Shown: in pieces, positions 32,231-45,198 of the stretch
Layout of the letters: each line of letters opens with the position of its first letter
Numbering within the stretch: position 1 is the first letter of the stretch
NCBI GenBank assembly: GCA_024516035.1
Contig: CM044961.1
Coordinates: forward strand, 15,799,756-15,863,755
Length of the DNA: 64,000 bases
Source: Bactericera cockerelli
Lineage: Eukaryota; Arthropoda; Insecta; Hemiptera; Triozidae
Direction: 5' to 3'
Translations under genes and position numbers: made by a program
The notes under the pieces: model-generated
Seen by the model: only the letters and a program-made list of their open reading frames with translations
What the model was told of the DNA's origin: nothing
Databases searched by the model: none

Positions 32231-33198
32231 ATAACGGTAATGTGTTATACTGGTACTGTCTGGGGAGCTGTTCCTGCATTCATATTATTATTGAGAGCTG
32301 ATCCCAATTCCACAACGACATAACATTACATTTCCTCATAAAGGGTGTTGTTTACTGCTATCATCATTGTATCACTTACTTTACAACAACTGTTAGCACT
32401 GGTTAAGCAGTGCGTCATTGCGCCGACTTTAGTATTAGTAGCTCGATCATTAACTTGTATGTAGGTACGAACAGAAAAACGAACGAAGTCGTAAACTTAA
32501 CATCGGTGGTTTACGTCGCGAAAATGAATGATTTTAGAAAGGCATCACAGTAACAAGATTTGTGACGTCACATTAATTACCTTAAAAAATTAATCAAGAA
32601 CAATCTGGAATTAAAAAGCCAGATAAAACCATGTCCAGGAGTTTGTCTTTTCTAGTGGAAAAACTATGTATGATAATAATGTTTTGATACCCTCGTAATA
32701 ATATAAATATGTATGTTGTATATTATCTTGGAGGTGTTTTCCGCGAAACGAACTTTTCACTCGATAGTAATACAAACCAATTTCTATCCAAATCGGGCCA
32801 TTTGTTATACAAATATTGAACTTATAACCGCACGTATTGAGAAAATCAATAGGTAACTAAAAAAAGAAAAAGAAATATTATTAAGAGGACAGGATAGCCG
32901 AAAAGTTCCAGGGTAGCTTGTGCCAGAAACACCTGGGCCCATCTACTTCAGATGAAAGGAATCGAGTCAGCGCCATTCACGAAAGTTAGAATAGAAAACT
33001 GCAAAATTAAATTTCCCCAGAGCTCCTAATTTATAATGCCGCGTCCCCAACTTCGCTCATAAAGTAGGCTAAATAAAAGAGTGAGAAAATTGGATAAAGA
33101 TGGAACAGAGCGCTTAGATTATAGTTTAGGTTTAGACTTCAGACAGAACAGTGGCGACTTTTCTGAAAATAAATTAGAGGTTTCCGGCAAACATGGTA
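32231..33198. other. no gene seen
   Basis: AT-rich sequence without recognisable element. Confidence 0.45.
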
Positions 33199-33351
33199 GA
33201 GTCGAACTTGGAACAAAGAAAACCTCGAGAAACTTCGATATAAGAAAACTTTACCTCTCCACAAGGGATAAAGAGCCTCTTTATAAGAGAAACCTGAATA
33301 TAAGAGTTCTTTAAATACCTTATGTTCTTTTATAATATCCAGGTTGGACTG
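33199..33351. mobile_element. pogo/Tigger-like MITE
   Basis: 153 bp, ends GAGTCGAACTTGG and CCAGGTTGGACTG (imperfect inverted repeats), flanked by TA (33197-33198, 33352-33353). Confidence 0.65.
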
Positions 33352-33639
33352 TATTAGGTAATAGTTTTTCAGAAATTTGATTTCTATAATTGTTTTTTTT
33401 TTCGTTAATTTGCCACTCACCCAAGTCATGAATACGTATCCACCTAAAAAGCAAAGCCATCTACAAGATCTAACAAATAAGAAAGGTAAAAAGAAGACAT
33501 TCTGTTTTCTTTAGTTTCTTGAATAACGTTGGTTTCGGGCTTAGGCTGGTGGTTCACTTGAAAAGAATCACTTTGTTTTCCACAGATTATTCACAGCATT
33601 TCAGATCTTCTAACTAATTTAGCAGCTCTTTACATATTA

Positions 33640-33818
33640 CAGTCACACCTGGATGTAAAAGGACTCAAGAGACCGCCATTTTTTTCTCTTGTACCTATCC
33701 AGATTTCTTCAATAAATAAGTTACTTTCTCTTAGAGAAAGCTAAATTGGACCTGGAAATTGTTCTTTGAAATCGACGTTTCTCTTATATCCAGTTCTCTC
33801 ATAACCAGGTTCGACTTG
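33640..33818. mobile_element. pogo/Tigger-like MITE
   Basis: 179 bp, ends CAGTCACACCTGGAT and ATAACCAGGTTCGACTTG, flanked by TA (33638-33639, 33819-33820). Related ends without a clear partner occur at 34600-34614, 35636-35650 and 61861-61935. Confidence 0.7.
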
Positions 33819-35159
33819 TATAATGAAAAACGAATTTCCAATATTTTTAGACAATTTTAACTTACTTTTTTGATACGCTTTTTTTCTTCTCATATTATGT
33901 TTCTCTTTTATATTTGTGTTGTACTATTTTCTTTTTATTTATATATTGTGAATTACTTACTTTTTAACTACTTGTGATATTATTGTATATATTATATTTT
34001 ATTGACATTTTTATTGTTAACATTATAAATAGGTCTATTCCCGTAAATATACTCCCGTACACCGGGTATTTATTTATTATTATTAAAATTTCAATTTTTA
34101 ATATTTCCAGAGAGAAGTTTCTCAACCCCACATCACTGAGTTCTTTTTACCGAGGACAAAGCTGAGATTTTTCTTCCCTTTCAGGAAGGTTTCTTTATAT
34201 TGTCGGATCTTGAAGAGTTTTTTGTCCTTCAGGTATCTCTCATTTTCTCCTCTCGTGCATTATCCTCGTCTCGCTCAGTTTCAGATAGGAAACAAGAGGA
34301 TAATGGCTGTGGGAGCTCAGACGGTCCCGGGCTTATGAGCTTTCAATTGACGAGACGTGAACGTCTAACCACAAGTAGGTTTAGGAAAAGGCATATTGAA
34401 ATTATAATGCAATTGTATCTAAAAGAGATTATACATATTATTTCAGACGATGTGTTAATGAATGAATTTATAATGCAGTTGATATGATATTAAATTTGAA
34501 CTTCCGGATCTGGATAAACAGGAATTCAAGGAACCGGCAATATTTTCCTGTTTATAAAGTAAATATAGAGGTTTCCTGTTTATAAAGTACCGTATATCCT
34601 GGTTCGACTATAGAAATTAATTAGTCTCAAATCCACGTTTTGTGTAACCATTTGCAGATATTTTATATTCTCTAGATATAGGTTATGATAACCAGATTTC
34701 ATGAAAACATTTCATTTGTACATTTTAAATAAAACATGATTAACATTCATACAAAAAAAGGTTATGATTGCTTGTGGAGATCATGAGATTGTTTAAGCCA
34801 AATAAGCAGGATCTCTGCATGTAGTGAAACCGTGGAGGTCTGGAGGTTGGAGGTATAAGTATTGGATGAGTCATAATGTATATCTCATGGGTATTGAATC
34901 TGTCTCGTAAATTCGGCCATATTGGATAGTTTCTTATGTATTGTGACTCGTAATGCCTCAGAGTTTTCCATTGCTTGTTCCTCCATGAGTAGAAACACGA
35001 CGTCCAACAAAGCTAAAACTTGTTTTACAGATGCAGTCGAAAGTGGCTTTATAATGGACTCGGATCTAATAGAAAACTCTTTTTTTTTTATTATAGACTG
35101 GTTGGAGTTCCACAAGAGGAGAACCAATTATCACACCGACCTTTATTTAGATCTATTGT
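33819..35159. other. no gene; pogo-like end near 34614
   Basis: AT-rich sequence. The segment 34500-34615 (two CCTGTTTATAAAGTA copies, end CCTGGTTCGACTAT) is a remnant of the pogo-like family. Confidence 0.5.
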
Positions 35160-35410
35160 GACCAGTTGATTCTATTTGGTTTAACGTCCTGATTTGAAGT
35201 AGTCATAACGGGGGTTTTACCCTCTATTCGCTGGTGATTGTACCAGCTACCCACAATAACCTCACCTAGCCTGGATAGGTCCGGAAATGCCAGCCTCACG
35301 TGTTTGGAGGGAACAGCATTTTCTTCGAAAAGTCTGCCCCAACCGGGAGTCGAACTCGGGATCTCTGGACTACTGGCAGTAGTCTCAACCATTACGCCAC
35401 GAAGGCTGGC
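35160..35410 (-). mobile_element. tRNA-headed SINE with shared core
   Basis: Minus strand: head CTTCGTGGCGTAATGGTTGA and GAGTTCGACTCCCGGTTGGG, core CCAGGCTAGGTGAGGTTATTG with GGGTAAAACCCCC, tail GACGTTAAACCAAATAGAAT. The core is the one also found in the 5S-headed SINEs. Confidence 0.8.
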
Positions 35411-36347
35411 TAGAAAACTCTTTATGAGAGAGAAAATCTCAAGTCCCTGCGTCACATGTTCATGGTTGATATAGAACTGGATGTATTAGAAACCTCATTA
35501 AAAGAATATTTGCTCTGTCCCTTGTGTTTTATTATGTCCAGGTTCGGGTCCATTTCGCCAGCACCACCACCTTTAAAATGTAATGTTTTTTTTTTACATG
35601 GGTAATTTGTGCTTATTTTTGGCGAAATGGACCCTCCAGGTTCGACTGTACTGGAATTCCAACACTAGCTTCGTGAAGCCGGCCAACCTAATTGGATTGT
35701 CTGTTTTTTTTGTGGGATGCTAGTTAGTTGATTTCCAGCAAAGGGAGATTAAAAAATTCCACGTGTTTAGTTTTCCATGAATATTTTCTATTTATTTATT
35801 TTTAAAGGTATTTTCCATTTTTTCAATGCTAACATTGAATGGATATATGCAAAACTAAAAAAACTGGATAGTTTCAGGAAAATAATTTTATTATTGTGTC
35901 GCGTGTGTCATTTGAAGGTCGAGCAGACAAAGGGGGTATTTGACCCCCGGTAAGTACGTAGAAAATTATATTTTTAAGGTTAAAAATAACAAAGCTATTC
36001 AACTTTACAAAAGTAAGATACCTAACAATAGTATAATATCCTGTAGAAAGGAAAGTAATATATTTTTCTTTCAAAAATAAGTTTTTAAAAGAACATTTTT
36101 CCTGGACAAACTTGCCCGGAGTTTTAAAATAATCACGTGCAAAATTATTCAAAGTCCGTGTTCAGTCATTCCAAATGACTAATTAAATTTTAGAAGACCT
36201 TCGCTCACGAAACATGAAACTAATGAAATAAAATTGTGAGCACGCAAACCTATTAAAAATTAGCTTACATGAAAGTAACTTAAATATAATTTTATTATTC
36301 TTAATCACTATAATATATGTACAATTAGGTTACATAGGTAAAGTTGA
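35411..36347. other. no gene seen
   Basis: AT-rich. Around 35540-35650 the string TCCATTTCGCC recurs inverted (GGCGAAATGGA), ending in a pogo-like CCAGGTTCGACTG terminus. Confidence 0.45.
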
Positions 36348-36665
36348 GCGCGCGATTAGCTCAGTGGTTAAGCACTCGCTTGCCATGCGGAAGGTCCCGG
36401 GTTCGATCCCCCGTGCCGACAAAAAATTGTATTCTTAATTTGGTTACAGTTGTTTGTAAGGGATACTTTCCGGTGCGCTCGTGTTGACCCAGCACCTAAT
36501 TGGGAAGTATTGTGTCACTTCTCGCCCATCAAAGGGGAGGCATACTACGGGATGGACAGGTTACAACACAGACCACAAGCGTCTACAGTAGCTCCTGTTT
36601 CATGGCTACGTAATAAAAAAGGCTGTGAAACACTCATCTTTAAAAATAAAAATAAAAAAAAATCC
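36348..36665 (+). mobile_element. tRNA-Gly-like-headed SINE
   Basis: Head GCGCGATTAGCTCAGTGGTT (A box), anticodon-like loop TTGCCAT, B box GGTTCGATCCC, then a body (TTGTGTCACTTCTCGCCCAT, CTACGGGATGG, GGCTGTGAAACACTCATCTT) ending in an A-rich tail. A headless copy of the body lies at 49815. Confidence 0.85.
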
Positions 36666-36861
36666 CACTGAGTGCAACATTTTGTCTCGCAATGTTGCGC
36701 AACGTTTCATGTTACACTCTTTCAATTTGATCAATTGAGATCTGACCCCATTGACTTCGCAACACTTTTCAAAGACAAAATTTTGCACAAAGTTGCTTAC
36801 TTACTTACTAAAGTTGCGAGACAATAATTATGTAACATTCAAAATGGGATGGGTTCAGTCT

Positions 36862-37070
36862 GTCCCGGTAGCTCAATGGTAAAGACGGCACTCTTTACTA
36901 CTCTTTAGGTTCCAGAGGTCGGGGGTTTGAAACCCAGCCGGGACATGACAAGTTTTCCTCCCATTTGGGATTTTTACAACATAATAATATACGTCTTGGA
37001 TTTACTGCTGGAATTAGGGGATTAAATAGTCCTAATTGGGCAGTATGAATAAGGCAACGACATTATTATT
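36862..37070 (+). mobile_element. tRNA-derived SINE, family also at 53355
   Basis: Head GTCCCGGTAGCTCAATGGTA, B box GGGTTTGAAACCC, body CCGGGACATGACAAGTTTTC, ATACGTCTTGG and GGGATTAAATAGT, ending with ATTATTATT. Matches 53355-53530. Confidence 0.85.
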
Positions 37071-37129
37071 ATTTCTTCTTCATGCCGAAATCTGGTGCTT
37101 CCAATTCGTAAAATAAATCTCCATCTCTG

Positions 37130-37270
37130 AAACCTCTTCAAACTCCATTTCTACACCAGTACGATCTGTCACTGAAGCAACGTCCTGCGAGGTTAGGACT
37201 TGGATGACTATTTAAATTCAAGCTCTCGTGATGCTGGCTTTTCCCAGACCCACCTTGTCAACATTTCAAC
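37130..37270 (+). mobile_element. 5S-derived SINE, truncated
   Basis: Contains ACGATCTGTCACTGAAGCAA, CGTCCTGCGAGGTTAGGACTTGG and ATGCTGGCTTTTCCCAG; the start of the head and the tail are lost. Confidence 0.6.
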
Positions 37271-38019
37271 TTAATATATTACCTACCTTCAGATAGCTCT
37301 ATCTTGTGCTTCTTCCATGGTGGTTCCTAAACTTGTGACATCTTCATGAACTTTATCATATCATCTGAGTCTTCCTTTTGGTCTATAGCTCCTCCATCTA
37401 GAAGTTTTCTTCTGTGGTTATCTTAGGGCGAAATAAATGAACGTTTTTGTAATACCTACATACCTTTGTGGCGCTAAGTCACGAATTGCGTACTGTGTAG
37501 GATAGGGAAAACAGAAGCTAAGCAATGACCTAAGTTATCGATGTTGTGTATTAATTTCGGCCTTAATCTTTTAATAAAACATGGCCTGTTTAATTATCTT
37601 TTTTCTAGCATAGGCTACTACATTAGTATACATACTTTAAAAATAATGAATATTTATTTAACTATCAACTTTAATACAAATATAATTTAAAACATATCAC
37701 GCCTGGCGGGAAAATTCGAATGGTCCATTTATTTCAGTATTTGTTAGTGCTTCATTTTGTTTTCTTCTCATGAAAAATCCATAAAAAATATTCTGAGAGT
37801 GACAGTTCCTTTCTCCTCTGCATGTCACGAGTCAAATTCTGCAGCAATAAATCCCAAGTGCTTTCCAGGAGGAGTCATTTATCATTTTCTTGTTTCCAAA
37901 CGGGAACTCAACGGGATTCGCCGGGATGATGAAATTTTCGTCAAAGCTCCTCATATTAAGTCCTTTTTTTTAGTTATCTTAGCCAGGTCAAATTATGCTT
38001 TCTAATGCAAAATTCATTC
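37271..38019. other. no gene seen
   Basis: AT-rich sequence; short frames only. Confidence 0.45.
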
Positions 38020-38063
38020 ACTGTACAAAGAAAGAGACAGCGCGGCAGAACGTATACAATCTA

Positions 38064-39768
38064 CAGGGTGTCCCGTATACAGATGCAAATATTTTGAGGG
38101 TAGGTTCAGCCCACCGTGGACTATCATATGAGCGAAACTTGCAGTGGGGCATTTTGCTTCGTTAAAGAGTTATGGCCAAATCCCTGTTTTTCCCACAGGT
38201 CTAGAGGTCACTTGGATCGATGCACTTTTTTAAAGAAATGATAGCCAGTAAGTAATTTTTGACTTCATGTATGGATAGTCATGCATATTTCCCTTGAAAT
38301 GCAGTTGGTAGTATAAAAAAATATTGAAAGACCAGAGAGATATTTTATCATAAGTTCAATATTTTTCTAAAATTTGATTTTCCCCTTTTTTCCCTTTCGT
38401 GAATTTATAGTACTTCTACAATTGCAATTCTGCGTATCACTAGTTAAAAAAATGCCCTATTATGTTTAGTTTTAGAAAAAAGAAAGCTCATTTATACTAA
38501 TTTAAAGATCATGGAACGCAGTACACACAAAGCTCAAAAAACACTTCTGAATCATGATGGAAAATTCAAAGTTGGCTGAATTTTAACAGAATTGGCGCGT
38601 AATTTGAGGTATAAATACACTGCTCTGGGTTGTTTAACAGAGGGAAATTGATCATTCACAGTGGTCGGTTGGTGTGAACTTTTATGTGAATGGGGTTACG
38701 GGGTCACAGGGTTATCATGAGGAAAAATGAGAGAGGCTGCAACGAAAGCAGCAACCAATGGTGTAATTATGGACAAAGAATACACATGGAGAAAGACTCT
38801 GCGCTAACAACAAAAAATGTCATTTTATTTTTAGAAGTAAAATTAAAAATATCATTTTTGTGTTTATCACAATCATGATATCAAAAACATATCAAATAGT
38901 GCCGAAAATTAGCCTTGGGTGAAACTCGAACATCCAACCTTAAGGTTACTATTATTATTATTATTATTAATACTTTATTGATAAACTACAAACATGATAC
39001 ATTCTGCAACACAGGACATGAAATGAAAAGAACCCAAAAGAATATGTAGCGAACCAAGGGCGAGGGTAAAGCTTGTAGCTTTCTTTTCCACCGAACAAAT
39101 TGTTATTTGTTATTTGAACTATTAGATTTGATTGATATGGTTGGTTAATAGAACTATTTGTACTCAGAAATTTTTCATTTATAACTTGCAGTTGGCACAA
39201 AAATGGTCACACAGATCGCTTCAGACATCGAGTGTTCTTCAAAATGCAATAGCGCCCAGATTCAAAATTTGATAGATGTGTTTCTCTCTATCTGGTGCCG
39301 TTTATTAAGGCGTATCTCATTCGTTCCTTCACGCGTCTCAAAGAACTTTGTATTTATTGAAACAAAATAGCAAAGGGTATTTTTTTAACTAGTGATACGC
39401 AGAATTGCAATTGTAGAAGTACTATAAATTCACGAAAGGGAAAAAAGGGAAAAATCGAATTTTAGAAAAATATTGAACTTATGATAAAATATCTCTCTGG
39501 TCTTTCAATATTTTTTTATACTACCAACTGCATTTCAAGGGAAATATGCATGACTATCCATACATGAAGTCAAAAATTACTTACTGGCTATCATTTCTTT
39601 AAAAAAGTGCATCGATCCAAGTGACCTCTAGACCTGTGGGAAAAACAGGGATTTGGCCATAACTCTTTAACGAAGCAAAATGCCCCACTGCAAGTTTCGC
39701 TCATATGATAGTCCACGGTGGGCTGAACCTACCCTCAAAATATTTGCATCTGTATACGGGACACCCTG
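38064..39768. mobile_element. mariner-like inverted-repeat element, 1.7 kb
   Basis: Inverted arms of about 395 bp (38064-38458 and 39374-39768), termini CAGGGTGTCCCG, TA on both sides (38062-38063, 39769-39770). The interior holds a LINE 3' end (38949-39200, minus) and a possible transposase C-terminal remnant at 39285-39365 on the minus strand (SLRRVKERMRYALINGTR, then stop). Confidence 0.9.
38949..39200 (-). mobile_element. LINE 3' end with (TAA)n tail
   Basis: The minus strand ends TTTATCAATAAAGTATTAATAA followed by TAA repeats at 38949-38968, a poly(A)-signal-plus-TAA tail as in some LINE clades. Confidence 0.5.
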
Positions 39769-39969
39769 TATAGTAACGGTAAGGTTACTGTAGATTGTAT
39801 ACGTTTTGATGTATTTGATGCAGTTTCAGCTAGCTATTAGAGTAATTGAATGATCCTGATATCTTAATAAGGTAACTACCTGCTTAATGAAACTGGAGTT
39901 TGAATAATAAAATTATTGTAATCTAGAATCTAAATGGTCTGAATCCTCATTTAGATAATTAGATCTTGC

Positions 39970-40772
39970 CAGTGCCGGATTACCCATATGGCGGATTTGC
40001 CAGATGCCAAGGGCCCCGCGCTTTAGGGGGCCCCGCGCTTGAGCAGCTTACACTAGATATTATGAGATTTTTAAAAAGCTTGCACTAGGTATTATGAGTT
40101 TTTTAAAGCTTACACTAGGTATTTTTGGATAATGAGTAAGAAGAAGAAATAAAGAGGGGAAAAAACACACTCACAGCAAAGTACATAAATTGAATGGGGC
40201 CCCCTTTAAAATTGACCACGTATATGAAAATAGGTAGATCTCTATACCAATTGCCTGCGGCTCTTCATATAGTATATTATATAATTACTCGTATTTGAAA
40301 AGAATAATATTGACGGACGTGATTATCGCCTTCGGTAATCTCTGCCATCAAACACATGAAGTGTCTTCTGAGAGCTCAGTGATTGGCTTTATCGACATCT
40401 TAACAAATGATCTTCATTATAGTCACCTGCGACGCTTTTAATGTTTTTTTCAAGATATTTTTTTGTATCTATTTTCCGAGCATTTTACCCCATAACTTTG
40501 AAAAAATTTCGCATGCGGCGCCGTCAAATTTACTTATCATGATGTTTTGGATTGTTTTTCAAGACGTGCAATTCTAGTATGTACCATTAAAAAAAAAAAG
40601 TCTTTGGGCATTTTCGAAATGCATTTCGAAAACGTCGTTTTGGATACTATTATGGATTAGTGGCTTCGGTTTCAAGGTTTTAAAAATAGTATTCTAGAAA
40701 AAACTCAGTACAACTTTGGGGCCCCGCGCCTTGAAAATGCCAAGGGCCCCGCGCAGCCTTAATCCGGCACTG
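39970..40772. mobile_element. hAT-like non-autonomous element
   Basis: 803 bp, termini CAGTGCCGGATTA and TAATCCGGCACTG, subterminal GGGCCCCGCGC blocks at both ends. It is flanked by a perfect 8-bp duplication GATCTTGC (39962-39969 and 40773-40780), the hallmark of hAT elements. No transposase. Confidence 0.92.
40320..40395 (-). other. possible LINE 3' segment inside the hAT element
   Basis: The minus strand GGCAGAGATTACCGAAGGCG resembles the LINE coding end at 52256-52345 (GAGATTGCCAAAGGC). Weak. Confidence 0.3.
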
Positions 40773-42379
40773 GATCTTGCGTTAATGTATTATTCATGTT
40801 AGTTAAACTGATATTTCGAGATGATTATAGCACTTTCAATTATTGTTTTTTTTACATAATATATACCTCTCTTTTACTCTCCCCTTAACTGTCTCTCTCT
40901 CTCTCTTTCTCTTGTTCTCTTCTTCGCCCTGTACTTTAATCTATAATCTTTTACGAGACATCTCATTTCAATGTTTGGGAGTAACAACATTTTATTCGAG
41001 AACATGGAAATTACATAAAAACTGGAAAAAGAACCATACATTCTTCTCTTTACATCCCTCGAGCTCCGGCAAACACGTCATCTGTCACTCAGGACGAATT
41101 TCCAAGCTCTTAAAATGCTCTAACCCTAGCACCACCAATGGCTGTATAGTTGTAAACGTCTTGCACGCTACAGCTGTAAATATCTTTTCCTTCTGAAGGG
41201 TGGACGGGACGGGTTGTGTGTTCGCAGCCAGTCACGAAATGGCCGGAAGATAAATGTCTTGGCTTGCCAGAGTGTGATGAAGGGTTGTACAGTGTGATGA
41301 AAAGAAGTTCTGTTTGAAGGAAAAGCAAAATAGCTCTGTTAGACTCTGTCGATAGCGCTGATTCCCTTCTAAGTTACCTCAAAATAATTAATATGTACAC
41401 ACTAATCTAATACACCAGAAGAATCGGTGCGAACGACCTGTCTACTGACAGAGTTGAAGCCCCTAGTATAAAAAAAAAACAAAAAGAAAAAAAAGCAATC
41501 ACATTTCGTCTTGTGATCTAGGTATGTCTCCAATAGACATGAGGAGTAAAAATTTTCTGTTATTTTCTCAGAAATTATTTTCTGAGTAAAATCTAGCCCA
41601 GGTCAATTTTTGGACACAAAGAAGTATTTTTGATGGGGTAACTTTGCTCTATGGGTTTCCCAGGTTTGGGGAATTAGTCTCTATATACTACAAAGTGTAT
41701 CTCATCCTCATTGCACCTACGTCAGCAGATGTTCGTTCAAAGGGATCTCTGAATGATGTTTGGCACACATGTACACCGTTTATAATGTCAGGATCATGTT
41801 ACCAATCTCTCATTCTCATCTTCCGTGGGTTGTTACACTCTGTACGTCCGACGAAGGAAATTTTTGGTGGAAAAATAAGTTAAATAAGAGTTCTTGTGTT
41901 TTTTTCCATAATTTTTCTTCTAATAACTTCTGTTCTCTTAACATACTGCTGTGCTGCTTACTTTGTTGTTTTGTTGATGTTCTCTAACTTTTGTAGGTAC
42001 AGTACTTGTTGTAGTTCTTACTGCTTGTTCATATTGGAGTTGTTTTCATTTGGTACTATACGTGGTATGTTATTAAACTATTTTTAGTTTACAAAGTTTG
42101 ACTTCTTCTTTCATCTCGATTCCATGTACCAATTGCTTTTAATTTTGAGTTTACACGTTTAATAATAGCTTCATATGATATTATTAAAATCATAAATTAA
42201 GAAAATTTTACTTCGTAACTGTTTGAAATACGTAGGCAGATGAAATTTTGCAAATGTGTGGGTGAGACTATAGCGACAAAGTGCTAGCTAGGAATTATTG
42301 AGTTCCGTTTTGTCGGGTTCTAATAATGAAAATGAATAAATGCTATTGTTTCAGCTCTCTCTTCTCTCCCTCCTTTTTA

Positions 42380-42427
<48 letters not shown>

Positions 42428-42946
42428 ACTTATTTCTATCTCTTTATGGCTACTATATAATAAATATGATTATTCTTTATTTATTAATGATAATAATCTA
42501 CATTATTAATTTTATAATAACCATACCTTCCTTCTTTGTTGAAATTATTTTCTATCCTCCAAGCTGTATTCCTTGTCAGACATTGCTCTACACTGCTCTG
42601 CAGGGGGTATTATAAGTATGGTGGAGTAATGGATGTGGTAAAGCACTTTAATGCAGTAAATATTGTGTTGTGCTCCTCATTACTTTCCCCTTTCTAACTC
42701 ATAAATAAGTAAATACAAACACTGTCGAATGAACACTCCAAGTCATGAAAAAAGGGATAGTTTCAGTTATTGTATTTTCAATATTCCTTGTATAAGATGT
42801 ACAATATATATTTTTTTTGTATCCTAAGAATGTTCATAATAATATGTCATTTGTTTTATTTTTCATTTCTTTTTTGTATACAGAGGACCCATCCTAAGCA
42901 ATTTTAATTGACTTATGTATAAGATGAGAGCTATTAGGATAATATA
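40773..42946. other. no gene; CT microsatellite at 42380-42425
   Basis: AT-rich sequence with CT-rich patches (40890-40930) and a C-run/CT microsatellite at 42380-42425. No frame with family resemblance. Confidence 0.5.
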
Positions 42947-43745
42947 CAGTATGTTTCAGAAAAGGTGGCCACCCCCTCGTAACTTTTGAACGCGACGGAA
43001 TTTTTCAATTCTGTAAAGTCCTAGGTATAGGAAGTGCCCTATGGCCCATCCTGTGGTCATATTTATTTTTGGCCCCGGTCGGCCCTTCCGGCTTTTAGGC
43101 CATATTTTTTCATTTTTCTCGCGAATTTTAAATAGAATGCTATATTTTTTATTCCTGTTAATTAAAGTCCAAGTTAGGCTGAGTATAATGAGCTTTTAAA
43201 ATTTTCAAAAACCTTATCAGGGGCGGAGCTAGTAGGGTGCAAGTTTCAAAATTGTTACACCCTGTATTTCAGCGTTAGTTAGATTTTTTAGTACTTTTTT
43301 TATGTTCATAGGTTCAAAATATTGTTTTACATCATATGAAATCAAAAAAATATTCTTGTTTACTTCGAATCAGGGTCATAGTAAGGTTTTTGTAAAAGTA
43401 CTATTTTTCTCACGTCAATTTTTCCGTAAATTAATGGTGTTCTCGAACTTGGCATTTTTAGAGGTGAAAGTCTGCAGTGACATATGTTTTTTATGCTTGA
43501 AATCGAAAGAAAACTTAATGGAGAAGCGATTAAAATCATAAAAGAAGCCATTTAACCTGCTAGTTTTTTCACGACAGTGTCCGGTAAAGTGGGTGAATTT
43601 CGTATTGGATTTTTTTGTTGTTGAGGAAACACAATTGGCATAGAAAATAAATAATACCTAATAAGGGAATAATACTTCAATTAACATAACTAAATGCGAA
43701 ATTAAATGAAGATTATTTCTTCTAAATCAGTGCCGGATATTTTTT

Positions 43746-43778
<33 letters not shown>

Positions 43779-45106
43779 TCGCCTCTTTAAAATAATTGAA
43801 TTGGTTTAATTTTCACCCTCAAGAGTTTGGTACTTGACCTGGTATTTTTTTCTCTTAAATTTCGAGATAATTAGATTTTCTTTTAGAGACCTGTTATTTA
43901 TTACTAGCAACACCAGTATGATTTTTTTTTTAAATTTGGGTTTAATATCGCGTTTCAACTGCATGGTCATATCATAACGGGGGTGTTACATTCCATTCGC
44001 AAGAAACTCACCAACCTCCTAAACACATTTATCTCACCCAGCCTGGGTTAGGCCGGAATGCCAGCATCACGAAGTCTTCTCCTCGCTGGACGTTGCTTAA
44101 CTTCGGTGATCCTACAAGAATCGTTGCATTCAAAGCGCCATCGGACTGACTCCAGAATTATTGACAATGTGTTTTCTACAGATTTTACCAATTTACCAAC
44201 TAAAATTGTCTCAAGAGGGGACCCCTAGGCCGACTTTAGAAGCAGCATTGTCCGATAATTATTTTTGATACAACTTGAACTTTGAAAAGCGAAAAAAAGA
44301 GAGATAAAAAAAAATATCCGGCACTGATTTAGAAGAAATAATTTTCATATAATTTCGCATTTAGTTATGTTTATTGAAGTATTATTCCCTTATTAGATAT
44401 TATTTATTTTCTATGCCAATTGTGTTTCCTCAACAAAAAAAAATTCAATACGAAATTCACCCACTTTACCGGACACTGTCATGAAAAAACTAGCAGATTA
44501 AATGGCTTTTTTTATGATCTTAATCGCTTCTCTGTTAAGTTTTCTTTCGATTTCAAGCATAAAAAACATATGTCACTGCAGACTTTCACCTCTAAAAATG
44601 CCAATTTCGAGAACACCATTAATTTACGGAAAAATTGACGTGAAAAAAAAAGTATTTTTACAAAAACCTTACTATGACCCTGATTAGAAGTAAACAAGAA
44701 TATTTTTTTGATTTCATATGGTGTAAAACAATATTTTGAACCTATGAAAATAAAAAAAGAACTAAAAAATCTAACTAACGCTGAAATACAGCGTGTAACA
44801 GTTTTGAAACTTGCACCCTACTAGCTCCGCCCCTGATAAGGTTTTTGAAAATTTTAAAAGCTCATTATACTCAGCCTAACTTGGACTTTAATTAACAGGA
44901 ATAAAAAATATAGCATTGCATTTAAAATTCTCGAGAAAAATGAAAAAATATGGCCTAAAAGTCGGAAGGGCCGACCGGGGCCAAAAATAAATATGACCAC
45001 AGGATGGGCCATGGGGCACTTCCTATACCTAGGACTTTACAGAATTGAAAAATTCCGTCGCGTTCAAAAGTTACGAGGGGGTGGCCACCTTTTCTGAAAC
45101 ATACTG
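42947..45106. mobile_element. long-arm inverted-repeat element, 2.2 kb
   Basis: Arms of about 800 bp (42947-43755 and 44295-45106) are highly similar; termini CAGTATGTTTCAGAAAAGG, TA on both sides (42945-42946, 45107-45108). The interior contains a 5S-derived SINE. Open frames within the arms (for example 43360-43551 and its mirror at 44502-44687) are mirror images of each other and give no recognised protein. Confidence 0.9.
43935..44150 (-). mobile_element. 5S-rRNA-derived SINE
   Basis: Minus strand: GGATCACCGAAGTTAAGCAA, CCAGCGAGGAGAAGACTTCG, core CCAGGCTGGGTGAGATAAATG and GTAACACCCCCGTTATGAT. It lies inside the 42947-45106 element. Confidence 0.8.
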
Positions 45107-45198
45107 TATAATTAATTTTCTTCTGATTAAGAACATTTACAGAATTTCCCTTAACACCAGATTAAGTGTCTCATAAAGCTAAATTCATTTTTTTTTTT

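Noticed and set aside
36348..36420. Functional tRNA-Gly gene
   Set aside because: Acceptor and anticodon stems are imperfect, a SINE body with an A-rich tail follows, and the body recurs at 49815. The other tRNA-like heads were rejected as genes for similar reasons.
43360..44697. Small frames of 60-79 residues in the 42947-45106 element
   Set aside because: They are mirror copies in the two arms, with no family resemblance and no conservation evidence.
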